NCBI GenBank assembly: GCA_963621975.1
Contig: CAVFGI010000016.1
Coordinates: 1 to 43,942, forward strand
Source: UBA9732 sp963621975
GTDB taxonomy: Bacteria; Spirochaetota; Spirochaetia; Sphaerochaetales; Sphaerochaetaceae
Direction: 5' to 3'
DNA: 43,942 nucleotides
The notes beneath the pieces are model-generated. The model saw only the letters and a program-made list of their open reading frames with translations. It was not told where the DNA came from and ran no database searches. Shown piece by piece: positions 15,574 to 23,760 of the stretch. The position numbers were made by a program, and so were the translations under genes. Numbering within the stretch: the stretch's first letter is position 1; the number at the start of each line of letters is the position of its first letter.

Positions 15574-16317
15574 TCAACGCCACACCAATGACTGCAATGA
15601 TTGGTAGTTTGCAAGTGGATTTCTAATTCCCCATTCAGGCCTATTTTGAAGTTCCTTTAATCCCGTTTCTGGCGTTCCGTCAAAAAGAAGATGCCCTGCC
15701 TTGAGCACAATAAACCGGTTGGCAAGGGCCAAGCATTTTTCAATCTCATGGGTCAAAATCAACAAAGTCTTTCCACTTTCATGCAGTTCTGAAACAAGAG
15801 CATTCACATCCTTCACGCCAGCATAATCTAAATTGCTATACGGTTCATCCATGATGATTGTCTCAAATCCCAAAGCCAAGATAGATGCAATTGCAAGCCG
15901 TCTTTTCTCTCCCCCCGATAAATAATGCGAGGGGCTATTTCTTTTCCCATATAAATTTACATGGTCAAGAGCTTTGCACGCTTTTTCCTGCGCCTCTTTC
16001 CCTCTTATCCCGATATTTGCCAGTCCAAAGCAAACATCTTCAAGTGGAGTTTCCCCCAGAATCTGAGAATCTGCATCTTGAAACACAAGACCTGCTTTTG
16101 AACTAGTAAAAACTGAACCTTTGGATGGCTTTTCAAGACTAGCAATAATGTGCATCAAAACACTCTTTCCAGAGCCATTCTCGCCACTTATTACAACAAT
16201 TTGTCCTTTTTCAACAAAAAAACTTACATCATCTAATGCAACGAATTTATTAGAGTTCTCAATGCCAGAGAGGAAAAACTTAGAAACATTTTTCACTTCA
16301 ATTGCTTTCTGTGCCAC
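15574..16317 (-). CDS. ecfA: ECF transporter ATP-binding (A) component
   Basis: This cytoplasmic ATPase has Walker A GENGSGKSV, Q-loop VFQDADSQILGETPLEDV (the long ECF-type Q-helix), signature LSGGEKRRLAIAS, Walker B TIIMDEPYSNLD and H-loop LTHEIEK. I place the start at the GTG at 16317, one base after the bioY stop and about 7 bases after GGAAGAC. An in-frame ATG at 16350 inside bioY is the alternative. At 247 residues it is a single-domain A subunit. Gene order bioY-A-T matches BioYMN-type operons. Confidence 0.88.
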   Translation of the reverse strand: MAQKAIEVKNVSKFFLSGIENSNKFVALDDVSFFVEKGQIVVISGENGSGKSVLMHIIASLEKPSKGSVFTSSKAGLVFQDADSQILGETPLEDVCFGLANIGIRGKEAQEKACKALDHVNLYGKRNSPSHYLSGGEKRRLAIASILALGFETIIMDEPYSNLDYAGVKDVNALVSELHESGKTLLILTHEIEKCLALANRFIVLKAGHLLFDGTPETGLKELQNRPEWGIRNPLANYQSLQSLVWR

Positions 16318-16318
16318 T

Positions 16319-16909
16319 TTAGTCTTCCATGTGTTCAAGTTCGTGTTCATCTGGTGTAAAGATGTACCAAGAAGCAGAGATTCTAAGTTTAGAAGAAAGC
16401 AAGACAGCAATAATCATTTTCACAATATCACCAGGAATGTATGGAATAACACATAATGTCATTGTTTGCACAAAGGTCTTATCCATGACTCTCATGAAGT
16501 GAATAACTCCAGGAATATACATAACCACAAAACCAGCAACAGTAGCCAAAATTAGGCGTGTAAGTGAAGTTTTTTTACCATATACGGGTCTTTGGGCTAT
16601 TATTCCAGCAACTAGAGTTGCTATTGCATATCCAAAAAGAAAGCCCCCAGTTGGCCCCATAAGCCTTGAAATTCCGCCGGTTCCACCAGAAAAGATTGGA
16701 AGTCCAAGAGCTCCTGCAACTAGAAACAATACTGTTGCTATTGTTCCCCAAATAGGACCAAGCAACAAACCAGTAAGAACAGTGAGCATGTTTTGAAGAA
16801 CTATTGGAATTGGTGTCCCTGGTACCGGTATTGATACAAATCCACAAACGGCTATTAGAGCTGCAAAAAGCGCTGTAAAAACTATCTTTTTTGAAATATT
16901 GTTTGTCAT
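16319..16909 (-). CDS. bioY: Biotin transporter substrate-binding (S) component BioY
   Basis: This membrane S component has about six helices. BioY hallmarks are present: VPGTPIPIVLQNMLTVLTGL, GALGLPIFSGGTGGISRLMG and PTGGFLFGYAIATLVAG. These match the conserved biotin-binding region. The length of 196 residues fits. The ATG at 16909 has no Shine-Dalgarno, and a -10-like TAAAAT ends only 8 bases upstream, suggesting a leaderless message. A BirA-type operator is not evident. It is the first gene of the bioY-ecfA-ecfT operon and diverges from mnmA. Confidence 0.92.
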   Translation of the reverse strand: MTNNISKKIVFTALFAALIAVCGFVSIPVPGTPIPIVLQNMLTVLTGLLLGPIWGTIATVLFLVAGALGLPIFSGGTGGISRLMGPTGGFLFGYAIATLVAGIIAQRPVYGKKTSLTRLILATVAGFVVMYIPGVIHFMRVMDKTFVQTMTLCVIPYIPGDIVKMIIAVLLSSKLRISASWYIFTPDEHELEHMED

Positions 16910-16917
16910 GATTATGA

Positions 16918-16946
16918 ATTTTACAGTAAATAACACCTCTGTGCAA
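16918..16946 (-). promoter_or_regulatory. Candidate leaderless promoter of bioY
   Basis: On the minus strand TTGCAC (16946-16941), a 17-base spacer and TAAAAT (16923-16918) are followed by 8 bases and the bioY ATG. Transcription would start at or within two bases of the start codon. Confidence 0.5.
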
Positions 16947-16975
16947 AGTAGCTTATTTGTTGTACAGTTCCACAC

Positions 16976-18052
16976 ATGGAAAAAGTCTTAGTTGGAATGA
17001 GTGGTGGGATAGACTCGTCTGTTGTTGCCTATCTCCTCAAAGAAAAAGGTTATGAAGTTCATGGTGTTACCATGACTTTATGGAATAAAGACGTACCTTT
17101 TATAGGAGACCCTACAAAGACAGCCTGTTTTTCTCCCAGTTCAATTGAAAACGTAGAAAAAGCCAAAGCTATATGCGATAAAATTGGCATAGAACATACG
17201 GTTTTAGATATTTCAAAGCTTTATGAATCTGTTGTTCTTAAGAACTTTAGAGATGAATATCTTAGTGGTAGAACTCCAAATCCCTGTATATGGTGCAATC
17301 CAAAGATTAAATTTGGAGCCTTGGTAGATTACGCTAGAGAAGCTGGCATTCAGTTCAATTACTTTGCAACCGGACACTATGCTCGCATAGAAAAGAAGGA
17401 TGGCCGATACTGCCTACTTCGTGGCTTAGATCCAAAGAAGGACCAGAGTTACTTCCTGTATAGACTTTCTCAAATCCAACTTGGTAGAACTCTTTTTCCT
17501 CTTGGAAGTATGGAAAAAACAGAAACAAGACACATAGATCAGCTTCTTGGGTTCCATCCTGCAGACCAAACAGAGAGCCAGGATTTTTACGGTGGTCACT
17601 ACTCTGATCTTCTTGATGTAAAACCAGTAAAAGGCAAGATTGTGGACACAGAAGGCAAGGTTCTAGGTTTTCATAACGGAATATGGAATTACACAATAGG
17701 CCAGCGCAAAGGTCTTGGAGTTTCTGCACCACGTCCTCTCTATGTTCTTTATCTAGATCCCCAGGCAAACGAAGTTGTTGTAGGGTATGAAGAAAATACT
17801 GGAAACATTGCTGTTACAGCTTCTCAACTTAACTGGGTTTCTGTTGCTTCATTTGAAGATGGACTTAAGGCGCAAGCAAAGATTCGCTCAACCGGAAGCC
17901 CTGTACCATGCATCATCACACATGAAGGTGCGGATAAAATAAAAGCAACCTTTACAACACCAGTAAAGGCTGCAACTTGTGGTCAAAGTCTTGTTGTGTA
18001 TGACGGTGACTACATTCTCTTTGGTGGAATCATTGATTCTGTTGAACATTAA
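16976..18052 (+). CDS. mnmA: tRNA-specific 2-thiouridylase MnmA, variant cysteine set
   Basis: This enzyme makes the s2U34 of Lys/Glu/Gln tRNAs. The PP-loop GMSGGIDSSV is at residues 7-16, followed by ATGHYAR and the C-terminal NYTIGQRKGLG. Two differences matter. The first catalytic region reads NPC104-I-W-C107, where E. coli has Asp99 and Cys102. The region that is usually SQDICF or STGICF, with the second catalytic Cys, reads ESQDFYGG (200-207) and has no Cys. Other cysteines are C51 and C67. At 358 residues it is otherwise complete. It has no Shine-Dalgarno and may be leaderless. It converges with the zinc-ribbon gene. Confidence 0.93.
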   Translation: MEKVLVGMSGGIDSSVVAYLLKEKGYEVHGVTMTLWNKDVPFIGDPTKTACFSPSSIENVEKAKAICDKIGIEHTVLDISKLYESVVLKNFRDEYLSGRTPNPCIWCNPKIKFGALVDYAREAGIQFNYFATGHYARIEKKDGRYCLLRGLDPKKDQSYFLYRLSQIQLGRTLFPLGSMEKTETRHIDQLLGFHPADQTESQDFYGGHYSDLLDVKPVKGKIVDTEGKVLGFHNGIWNYTIGQRKGLGVSAPRPLYVLYLDPQANEVVVGYEENTGNIAVTASQLNWVSVASFEDGLKAQAKIRSTGSPVPCIITHEGADKIKATFTTPVKAATCGQSLVVYDGDYILFGGIIDSVEH

Positions 18053-18064
18053 GTTGAACATTAA
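18041..18064. repeat. 12-bp tandem duplication at the mnmA stop codon
   Basis: GTTGAACATTAA occurs twice in a row (18041-18052, 18053-18064). The first copy contains the mnmA stop TAA, and the second repeats it in frame. The second copy also contains the stop codon of the convergent minus-strand gene at 18061. Confidence 0.9.
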
Positions 18065-18357
18065 ATTGAGAAGAGTTTTTCTAGTGCTTCACGAGATTTC
18101 TTTGCTTTATCACTTGAGCTATCAGAAGAAAAGAAAGAAGTTCCAAGGGAAGTATTAAATCTGTAGTAGTCACAAAAGTTGGCTGCATTTTTATCCCATA
18201 CTGGTTCATCTATTGTTTCTCTGCAACCATAGTGCGAGTCTGGACTATAGAAAGAACAGCATTTACAGCAATGCAGAGGCCTGCCACATGAAGGACATTC
18301 TGTATTCCGTGAAATTCTTTCTGGTATTGGATTTGAACAATACGGACAGTTAGCCAT
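18061..18357 (-). CDS. Small cysteine-rich zinc-ribbon protein
   Basis: This 98-residue protein has paired CxxC knuckles: CPYC at residues 4-7 and CPSC at 21-24. Then follow HCCKCCSFYSPDSHYGCRE and a conserved-looking DKNAANFCDYYRF. Small proteins of this layout are, as I recall, common in treponemes and annotated as hypothetical. It probably binds one or two zinc ions; partner and function are unknown. It overlaps the end of the HIT gene by 8 bases, so the two are translationally coupled. The C-terminal 30 residues are Ser/Lys-rich and probably helical. Confidence 0.8.
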   Translation of the reverse strand: MANCPYCSNPIPERISRNTECPSCGRPLHCCKCCSFYSPDSHYGCRETIDEPVWDKNAANFCDYYRFNTSLGTSFFSSDSSSDKAKKSREALEKLFSI

Positions 18358-18757
18358 TTATCTTGAGCCTCTCACCATATTGAGCCATTTCGCCGTCAGC
18401 ATATTTATCGTGAAGTGCAAAATATTTACGCCCATCGTTATCAAACCTAGGAATAACATGGACATGAATATGTGGCACTTCCTGTCCTGAGGCTGGATCA
18501 TTATTGATGATTATATTTGAGCCTTCACAGTTTAGAGCCTTACGCTGTTTTGCATCTACAAGTTTTGCAATTTCCATAAGATGAGCAAGAACCTCATTAG
18601 GACATGAAGCCATGTTTGGATAAGGTTCTTTGCTTATTACAAGAGCATGACCTTTTAAAACTGGATTAATATCCAAAATTACAAAACATACATCATCTTC
18701 ATAGAGTTTAACACTTGGGATCTCTCCCTTATCTATTTTTGTAAATATAGTTTCCAT
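18350..18757 (-). CDS. HIT-family nucleotide hydrolase (Hint-like)
   Basis: The histidine triad HIHVHVIPR lies near residues 95-103, preceded by NNDPASGQEVP, and the N-terminus FTKIDKGEIPSVKLYEDD is typical of Hint/HinT purine nucleoside phosphoramidases. At 135 residues it is of usual size. The ATG at 18757 sits 8 bases after AAGG; upstream ATG (18763) and TTG (18772) starts are less well placed. It follows the M29 aminopeptidase by 21 bases and overlaps the zinc-ribbon gene. It acts in the cytoplasm; the natural substrate is unknown. Confidence 0.92.
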   Translation of the reverse strand: METIFTKIDKGEIPSVKLYEDDVCFVILDINPVLKGHALVISKEPYPNMASCPNEVLAHLMEIAKLVDAKQRKALNCEGSNIIINNDPASGQEVPHIHVHVIPRFDNDGRKYFALHDKYADGEMAQYGERLKING

Positions 18758-18778
18758 ACCCATAACCTTCAAAAATCT

Positions 18779-20002
18779 CTAGAAAGCCCAGTTTCCATAT
18801 TTAAAGATAGGAACTTGCTTGCCATCCCGAGTTTTTGCCGTGATGTTAAGATCTTTGCACCCAATCATGAAGTCAACGTGAATCATTGAATCATTAACAC
18901 CTAGTTTGTGGCACTGCTCAAGAGTCATATTCTCAAAGCCCTTGATTGTGTCTGCAAAACCAGCGCCTAAAGCAAGGTGGCAAGCCGCATTCTCATCAAA
19001 GAGAGTATTGTAGAATAAAAGACCACTATTACTAATAGGAGAGTCGTAAGGAACTAAAGCACATTCTCCAAGATAAGCAGAACCTTCATCCATGTTGATC
19101 ATTTCTGTAAGAAGATCCTTGTTCTTTTCTGCATCCCACTCAACAGCCTTTCCGTCTTGGAAACGGATCCAGAAGTTTTCAATAAGCTGACTTTGGTAGC
19201 TAAGAGGCTTTGTTGCATAAACAATACCGCTTGCCTTTCCGCGCATTGGAGAAATAAAACATTCTTCAGATGGAATGTTTGGGTTAAAGAAAATACCCTG
19301 AAGACTTGTTTCTCCACCACCGGTGAATTGAGCTTGTTCAATCATACCTACAGTGAAATCTGTGCCATTTGGAGCTTCATAATGAAGTTCTTCAATTCCT
19401 AGACTGTTGATATAATCACAATGCTTCTCTAGATCTGCATTGTGGTCTTTCCAAGCTTGAATTGGATCTTCCGTTACACGGCTAGTATAGAGAATTTTCT
19501 CCCACAATTTTTCAACTGCCTGTTTTTTAGAAAGCTCAGGGAAGAGTTTTTTTGCCCAAGCTTCGCCAGGAACAGCAGCAATACACCACTGATATTTGTT
19601 CTCAAGCTGATCTCTATACTTCTTAATCTGTGGATAGATTTTCTGTCTTGCTTGAGCAACTTTCTTCTGATTGATGCCTTTAAGACCATCTGGATCTTCC
19701 GACTCAATATAAATTCTGCATGGAACCCTATCAACATAGTGTTGCCATTTTTCGTGCTCCCATTTCTCTAAGGTGGTGAGGGTCTTCATTGATCTGTACT
19801 TGTAATGAAGTTTTGAAAGTGGCTGATAAGCCCAGTCAACAATGACTTTTTCTGCGCCGGCCTTATAGCATTCTTCAACTAACATCTTAATGAATTCGGG
19901 TTGGTCAAGGTCACATTGGATGATGACTTCTTGGCCCTTTTGCACGTTAATACCACACTGAGCAATAAGCTGTGCGTACTTCTTTAAAACTGTTTTTTTC
20001 AT
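18779..20002 (-). CDS. M29-family metallo-aminopeptidase
   Basis: This is a dinuclear-metal aminopeptidase of the AmpS/PepS/AmpT family (peptidase family M29). Metal-ligand regions are recognisable in order: NIPSEECFISPMRG (Glu), YLGECALVPYD (Glu), LFDENAACHLALGAG (His) and IHVDFMIGCKDL (His and Asp). At 407 residues it is complete. AGAAGGAAA precedes the ATG. It is cytoplasmic, with no signal peptide, and probably recycles peptides. It lies 87 bases after the DUF362 gene, from which it is separated by an 18-bp tandem repeat. Confidence 0.93.
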   Translation of the reverse strand: MKKTVLKKYAQLIAQCGINVQKGQEVIIQCDLDQPEFIKMLVEECYKAGAEKVIVDWAYQPLSKLHYKYRSMKTLTTLEKWEHEKWQHYVDRVPCRIYIESEDPDGLKGINQKKVAQARQKIYPQIKKYRDQLENKYQWCIAAVPGEAWAKKLFPELSKKQAVEKLWEKILYTSRVTEDPIQAWKDHNADLEKHCDYINSLGIEELHYEAPNGTDFTVGMIEQAQFTGGGETSLQGIFFNPNIPSEECFISPMRGKASGIVYATKPLSYQSQLIENFWIRFQDGKAVEWDAEKNKDLLTEMINMDEGSAYLGECALVPYDSPISNSGLLFYNTLFDENAACHLALGAGFADTIKGFENMTLEQCHKLGVNDSMIHVDFMIGCKDLNITAKTRDGKQVPIFKYGNWAF

Positions 20003-20044
20003 AATTATTTCCTTCTTATAAAAAAATTCTCTTTACATACATCT

Positions 20045-20098
20045 AGCAAGCTATCAACACTTAGCAAGCTATAAACACTTAGCAAACTATCAACACTT
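20045..20098. repeat. 18-bp tandem repeat, three copies, spanning the DUF362 stop
   Basis: AGCAAGCTATCAACACTT (20045-20062), AGCAAGCTATAAACACTT (20063-20080) and AGCAAACTATCAACACTT (20081-20098). On the coding strand each unit reads Lys-Cys-(stop or Leu)-stop-Phe/Leu-Ala, and the third copy holds the real Lys-Cys-TGA end of the DUF362 gene. Confidence 0.9.
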
Positions 20099-21208
20099 GT
20101 TAAGCTCGTACTCATCAGTGCCAAGGCCCAACTCTTTTGCATATTTGATTGCATCACGCCAGTCTGTGACCTTGTGGTTATTGCTAAGGTTGTCCAAACT
20201 CCGGTCATAAGGGTTATCTGCATCCATCAGATGGCTATGGGCCATAGGCTTTTGGGCGTTAACTGCATCAATGCATGCCTTATCTAGGGCAACTGGGTCA
20301 GCACTTGCAAACATTCCTACATCTGGCACAATTGGGGTGTCATTACATGCATAGCAATCGCAGTACGGCGATACATCCACAACCAGCGAGATATGGTAAT
20401 TTGGCTTGCCATTTAAGACCGCTTTGGTGTACTCGGCAATCTTTCTGTTTAGCATCCTAAGGTCATCTGAGCCATGTTTGGTTGACAACGCACCAGTAGG
20501 GCACACCTCAAGACAGCGCCCACATCCTGCACATTTTTCTTCTGCAAAAATCATCTTGCCATCATTAAAGGTCTGCACGTCATGGGCACACACAGCCTTG
20601 CAGCTTTCACATCCCACACATAATGACTCATCGTAGGCCGGACGCACAGAAGTATGCATATCTTTCTTTCCAGCTCTAGATCCACATCCCATCCCGATAT
20701 TTTTAAGAGCCCCTCCAAAGCCAGCTTCTTCGTGGCCCTTAAAGTGGGAAAGGGAGATAATGATATCGGCATCAGCAACAGCTTTACCAATTTTAGCTGT
20801 AGGGCAGTAGTAACCTCCTGGAACAGGTAAATCTACCTCGTCAGTGCCCTTAAGGCCATCGGCTATAATAACAGGGGCATCTGGGCAGCTAACTGGATTG
20901 AAACCGTTTGCGTAGGCGGTTTCCATGTGGTCAAGTGCATTGGTGCGACTACCTGTGTAAAGTGTGTTGCAGTCTGTGAGAAAAGGCTTTCCCCCACGGC
21001 TTTTGATATACTGTGCAAGTGCCTGTGCATAGTTGTGGCGAAGAAAAGCTAGGTTGCCAAGTTCTCCAAAATGTAGCTTGATTGCAACAAACTTGTCCGT
21101 AAAATCAATCTTGGACATATTGCTCTTTTTAATAAGATTCTCAAACTTGGTGATAAGAGAAATCCTGCTGTAAGTCCTGAAATCTGTAAAATAGACCTTA
21201 CTTTTCAT
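20090..21208 (-). CDS. DUF362 domain protein with a two-cluster ferredoxin module
   Basis: An N-terminal DUF362 region (KLHFGELGNLAFLRHNYAQA, HFKGHEEAGFGGALKNIGMG) is interrupted near residues 190-235 by two 4Fe-4S motifs, CVGCESCKAVC and CAGCGRCLEVCPTGA. The DUF362 fold then resumes (DCYACNDTPIVPDVGMFAS). At 372 residues this matches known iron-sulfur DUF362 proteins of anaerobes, whose role is unclear; electron transfer is a reasonable guess. AAGGGGG precedes the ATG at 21208 within the end of the trmJ-like gene, so they are coupled. Its 3' end carries a tandem repeat that includes the stop codon. Confidence 0.92.
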   Translation of the reverse strand: MKSKVYFTDFRTYSRISLITKFENLIKKSNMSKIDFTDKFVAIKLHFGELGNLAFLRHNYAQALAQYIKSRGGKPFLTDCNTLYTGSRTNALDHMETAYANGFNPVSCPDAPVIIADGLKGTDEVDLPVPGGYYCPTAKIGKAVADADIIISLSHFKGHEEAGFGGALKNIGMGCGSRAGKKDMHTSVRPAYDESLCVGCESCKAVCAHDVQTFNDGKMIFAEEKCAGCGRCLEVCPTGALSTKHGSDDLRMLNRKIAEYTKAVLNGKPNYHISLVVDVSPYCDCYACNDTPIVPDVGMFASADPVALDKACIDAVNAQKPMAHSHLMDADNPYDRSLDNLSNNHKVTDWRDAIKYAKELGLGTDEYELNKC

Positions 21209-21971
21209 TTTCTACCCCCTTTGGGATTGCATGTTTTGCAATCTTGCTTGTTTTTGTGAAGATTTTTTCTATGCGTTTGACCTCGCCCTCTGTCATAGCT
21301 GCGCGGGTGAGAATGTCGGATAAAAATTCAGCTGTGAAGGAGCGTTCTTCATCATTTTTGAAGTAGCCAAGCTCTTCAAAAGCAGCTTTGCAAGTTTTCA
21401 CAGCATTTGAAATGCGTGAGACAGTGACAATATTACTGCCGTCAATATTACTGCCGTAGCTATTAAGCTTTCTGAAAAGTGTATATGCAATAATCTGTAC
21501 AGCTTGAGAGAGATTCAAAGAAGGGAAGGCCGGGCTAGTTGGTATTGTAACCACCATAGAGCACTGCTTGATCTGCTCGTCTGAAAGGCCATTAGACTCA
21601 CAACCAAATACAATAGAAACTTTGCCCTCTTGGGCTGGTGTGCTTGCAATTCTCTGAGCAAGTTCTTCAGGAGAAACTCTACTTGTTTTACGCCCTTTTC
21701 CCACACGTCTAGTTGCAGCAACCGAGAGAATACTATCTGCCACAGCCTCTTTTAAATCCTGAAATTCCTTCCTGTTCTCATAGAGGTCATAAGCATGAAG
21801 AGCCAATGTTCTTACTCTTTCTTCATCATAGATTCTATCAGTAACTAAAGTGAGGTTTGTAAGCCCCATTGTTTTCATAGCTCTGCAAACACTTCCAATG
21901 TTTGCACCATCTTGGGTGTCACAAAGAATGATTTCTATTTGGTTAAGATTCATGCCGTAATGATATGTCAT
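21198..21971 (-). CDS. trmJ: SpoU/TrmJ-like RNA 2'-O-methyltransferase
   Basis: This is a SPOUT methyltransferase using S-adenosylmethionine. The N-terminus IEIILCDTQDGANIGSVCRA-MKTMGL matches TrmJ closely. The knot motifs are IVFGCESNGLSDEQ and PAFPSLNLSQAVQIIAYTLF. TrmJ methylates position 32 of tRNAs; other SpoU members methylate rRNA, so the exact target is less certain than the family. I chose the ATG at 21971 (257 residues); an ATG at 21953 is equally close to the family start. It diverges from the AI-2E gene with only 25 bases between starts, so the promoters must overlap coding sequence. Confidence 0.85.
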   Translation of the reverse strand: MTYHYGMNLNQIEIILCDTQDGANIGSVCRAMKTMGLTNLTLVTDRIYDEERVRTLALHAYDLYENRKEFQDLKEAVADSILSVAATRRVGKGRKTSRVSPEELAQRIASTPAQEGKVSIVFGCESNGLSDEQIKQCSMVVTIPTSPAFPSLNLSQAVQIIAYTLFRKLNSYGSNIDGSNIVTVSRISNAVKTCKAAFEELGYFKNDEERSFTAEFLSDILTRAAMTEGEVKRIEKIFTKTSKIAKHAIPKGVENEK

Positions 21972-21996
21972 CTTGCCAGTTTTTCCAAGGTAGGAT

Positions 21997-23259
21997 ATGC
22001 TTTTAGGCATGAATTCCAGCACAAATAATACACAAGACAAGAAAGAAAAGTATCTCAAGCATATAAAAACAATGCTTAGTTTGCTCCTCATAATTGTTTT
22101 CATGGCAGTTTGCAAGTTAATGGGAGATGTTAGTATAACTTTCCTGCTTTCAATTTTTATTTTTATTATGGTTCTCCCACTTGTTAATACGCTTGAAAAA
22201 GTAAAGATTCCAGGTTGGTTAGCTACTATAATTGCCGTGCTTATAATTGTTATTTTCATGCTGGCCTTTGTTTGGTTTGTGTTTTACACAGTAGATGTTC
22301 TTATTCGTAAAATACCAACTTACGCTTCAAAGCTCTATGATTTAGATGTTTTCGTTCAGACCTTAGCAAGTAAATGGGTAGACCTTCCTGACGATTTTTC
22401 AATTTTCAATATGATTCAAATAGACTGGGTTGGTGGTGTTTTAATGCCAATGCTTAAATCTGTCTCAAGTTCTGCTGTGTCTATTTTAAGCAACGCTCTT
22501 GTTACCATTCTTATGACTGTTTTCCTTTTGCTTGAACGTCATACACTTATCCCTAAGTTGGGATATGTAGCCAACTATAACAACAAGATTGAGACAAGTT
22601 CTCTCTTTGAAGAAGAGGAAACTCAGGACGATAAAGTCCAGAAAATTTGGGATAGGATTAACAAACAAGTTTCAAAGTATATTGGAATTAAGATTGTAGT
22701 TAGTGTTGCAACTGGTGCAATGTTTTATATTGTTTCAAAGTCCGTTGGTCTTGATTTCGCTTTCCTTTGGGGTGTTTTGGCCATTGTGTTGAATTTTATT
22801 CCAACAATTGGAAGTATAGTAATCACCGTTTTGACAATCTTTATGGCAATTATTCAATTCTTACCTAACTGGACTCCAATTCTTATAGTTGCTGCAGGCA
22901 CAATCTTAACTGAGAACATTATTGGAAACTTTATTGATCCAAGACTTCAAGGCAACCAACTTAACTTAAGTCCCTTTGTTATTCTTGTTTCATTGAGTGT
23001 TTTTGGGTATGTATGGGGCATAGTTGGAATGTTCTTAGCTGTTCCTCTCTTAAGCGTTCTACAAATTGTTTTTGCAAACATGGAAGAGACAAGGCCTATT
23101 GCAATGCTCATAAGTTCTGGACATTCCTTTAATACTGAGGTCCAAGGTTCTTCAAAAAAGAGTAGAAAGAAGAGGGCTTCAAAAAACAACGGCCAGGAAA
23201 ATTCTGAAGATTTTTATGACGGTGATGTTTTGTTCCCAGAAGATCCAAGAAAGAAATAA
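21997..23259 (+). CDS. AI-2E family membrane transporter (UPF0118)
   Basis: This 420-residue membrane protein has the UPF0118/AI-2E arrangement: three N-terminal helices (LLLIIVFMAVCKLMGDVSIT), a soluble middle region with an acidic insert (SLFEEEETQDDKVQ), then further helices. The conserved IVLNFIPTIGSIVITV and ENIIGNFIDPRLQGNQLNLS are family hallmarks. Members export autoinducer-2 or act as Na+/H+ antiporters; the substrate here is not predictable. The C-terminal 45 residues are basic then acidic (SSKKSRKKRASKNNG). The ATG at 21997 has AAGG 6 bases upstream; the ATG at 22009 is possible. Confidence 0.9.
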   Translation: MLLGMNSSTNNTQDKKEKYLKHIKTMLSLLLIIVFMAVCKLMGDVSITFLLSIFIFIMVLPLVNTLEKVKIPGWLATIIAVLIIVIFMLAFVWFVFYTVDVLIRKIPTYASKLYDLDVFVQTLASKWVDLPDDFSIFNMIQIDWVGGVLMPMLKSVSSSAVSILSNALVTILMTVFLLLERHTLIPKLGYVANYNNKIETSSLFEEEETQDDKVQKIWDRINKQVSKYIGIKIVVSVATGAMFYIVSKSVGLDFAFLWGVLAIVLNFIPTIGSIVITVLTIFMAIIQFLPNWTPILIVAAGTILTENIIGNFIDPRLQGNQLNLSPFVILVSLSVFGYVWGIVGMFLAVPLLSVLQIVFANMEETRPIAMLISSGHSFNTEVQGSSKKSRKKRASKNNGQENSEDFYDGDVLFPEDPRKK

Positions 23260-23400
23260 AGTCTTAGGTGTTGGTTAAACAACAGTTTCTACAATTATTG
23301 ATGATTAATTTTAAATAAACTCTCTTTTTCGCTTGACGAACAGTGCTTTTCATATGCATATTATGTTCCTAAAAAAGAATTGGTGGGGAGGTGTTGTCTC

Positions 23401-23760
23401 ATGGCTTATGAAATGACTCCTTTTGAGAAAGAAATGGAAGAAAAGCTCCTAGATATGAGATCTGAGCTTTTACATAAAATTGCGAAATCTGACGATGATT
23501 TCAGATCACTTGTTGGTCCAACCGGTGGTAGAGACAGTATTGACCTAGCTTGTGATGATATGGTTTCAAAGAAAATGGAAGCAATCAGCAAAATGGATGC
23601 AGGACGTCTTAATGCTGTTGATCAAGCTCTAATTAGAATTCGCAACGGTAAATATGGCATTTGTGCCAACTGTGGACAAAAAATTCCAGAGGACAGGCTT
23701 CGCGCAATCCCATATGCTCTTTTGTGTATTAACTGCAAATCCAAATCTGAAAGACGCTAA
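23401..23760 (+). CDS. TraR/DksA-family zinc-finger regulator
   Basis: This 119-residue protein has an N-terminal helical coiled coil (EKEMEEKLLDMRSELLHKIA) and a C-terminal C4 zinc finger, CANCGQKIPEDRLRAIPYAL followed by LCINCKSK, the DksA/TraR signature. Proteins of this type bind the RNA polymerase secondary channel. The acidic tip expected in DksA is represented by the region near DSIDLACDDM, and activity cannot be judged from it. GGGGAGGT lies 8 bases before the ATG. Upstream are TTGACG (23333-23338) and TATTAT (23359-23364), spaced 20 bases apart. The stop is triplicated by a tandem repeat. Confidence 0.9.
   Translation: MAYEMTPFEKEMEEKLLDMRSELLHKIAKSDDDFRSLVGPTGGRDSIDLACDDMVSKKMEAISKMDAGRLNAVDQALIRIRNGKYGICANCGQKIPEDRLRAIPYALLCINCKSKSERR

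Noticed and set aside
18357..18357. Possible frameshift between the HIT and zinc-ribbon genes
   Set aside because: The 8-base overlap with a proper ATG is normal translational coupling, and each product is a complete family-length protein.
23261..23400. Terminator after the AI-2E gene (GTTG...CAAC stem near 23270)
   Set aside because: The stem is only about 5 bp and no T-run follows.
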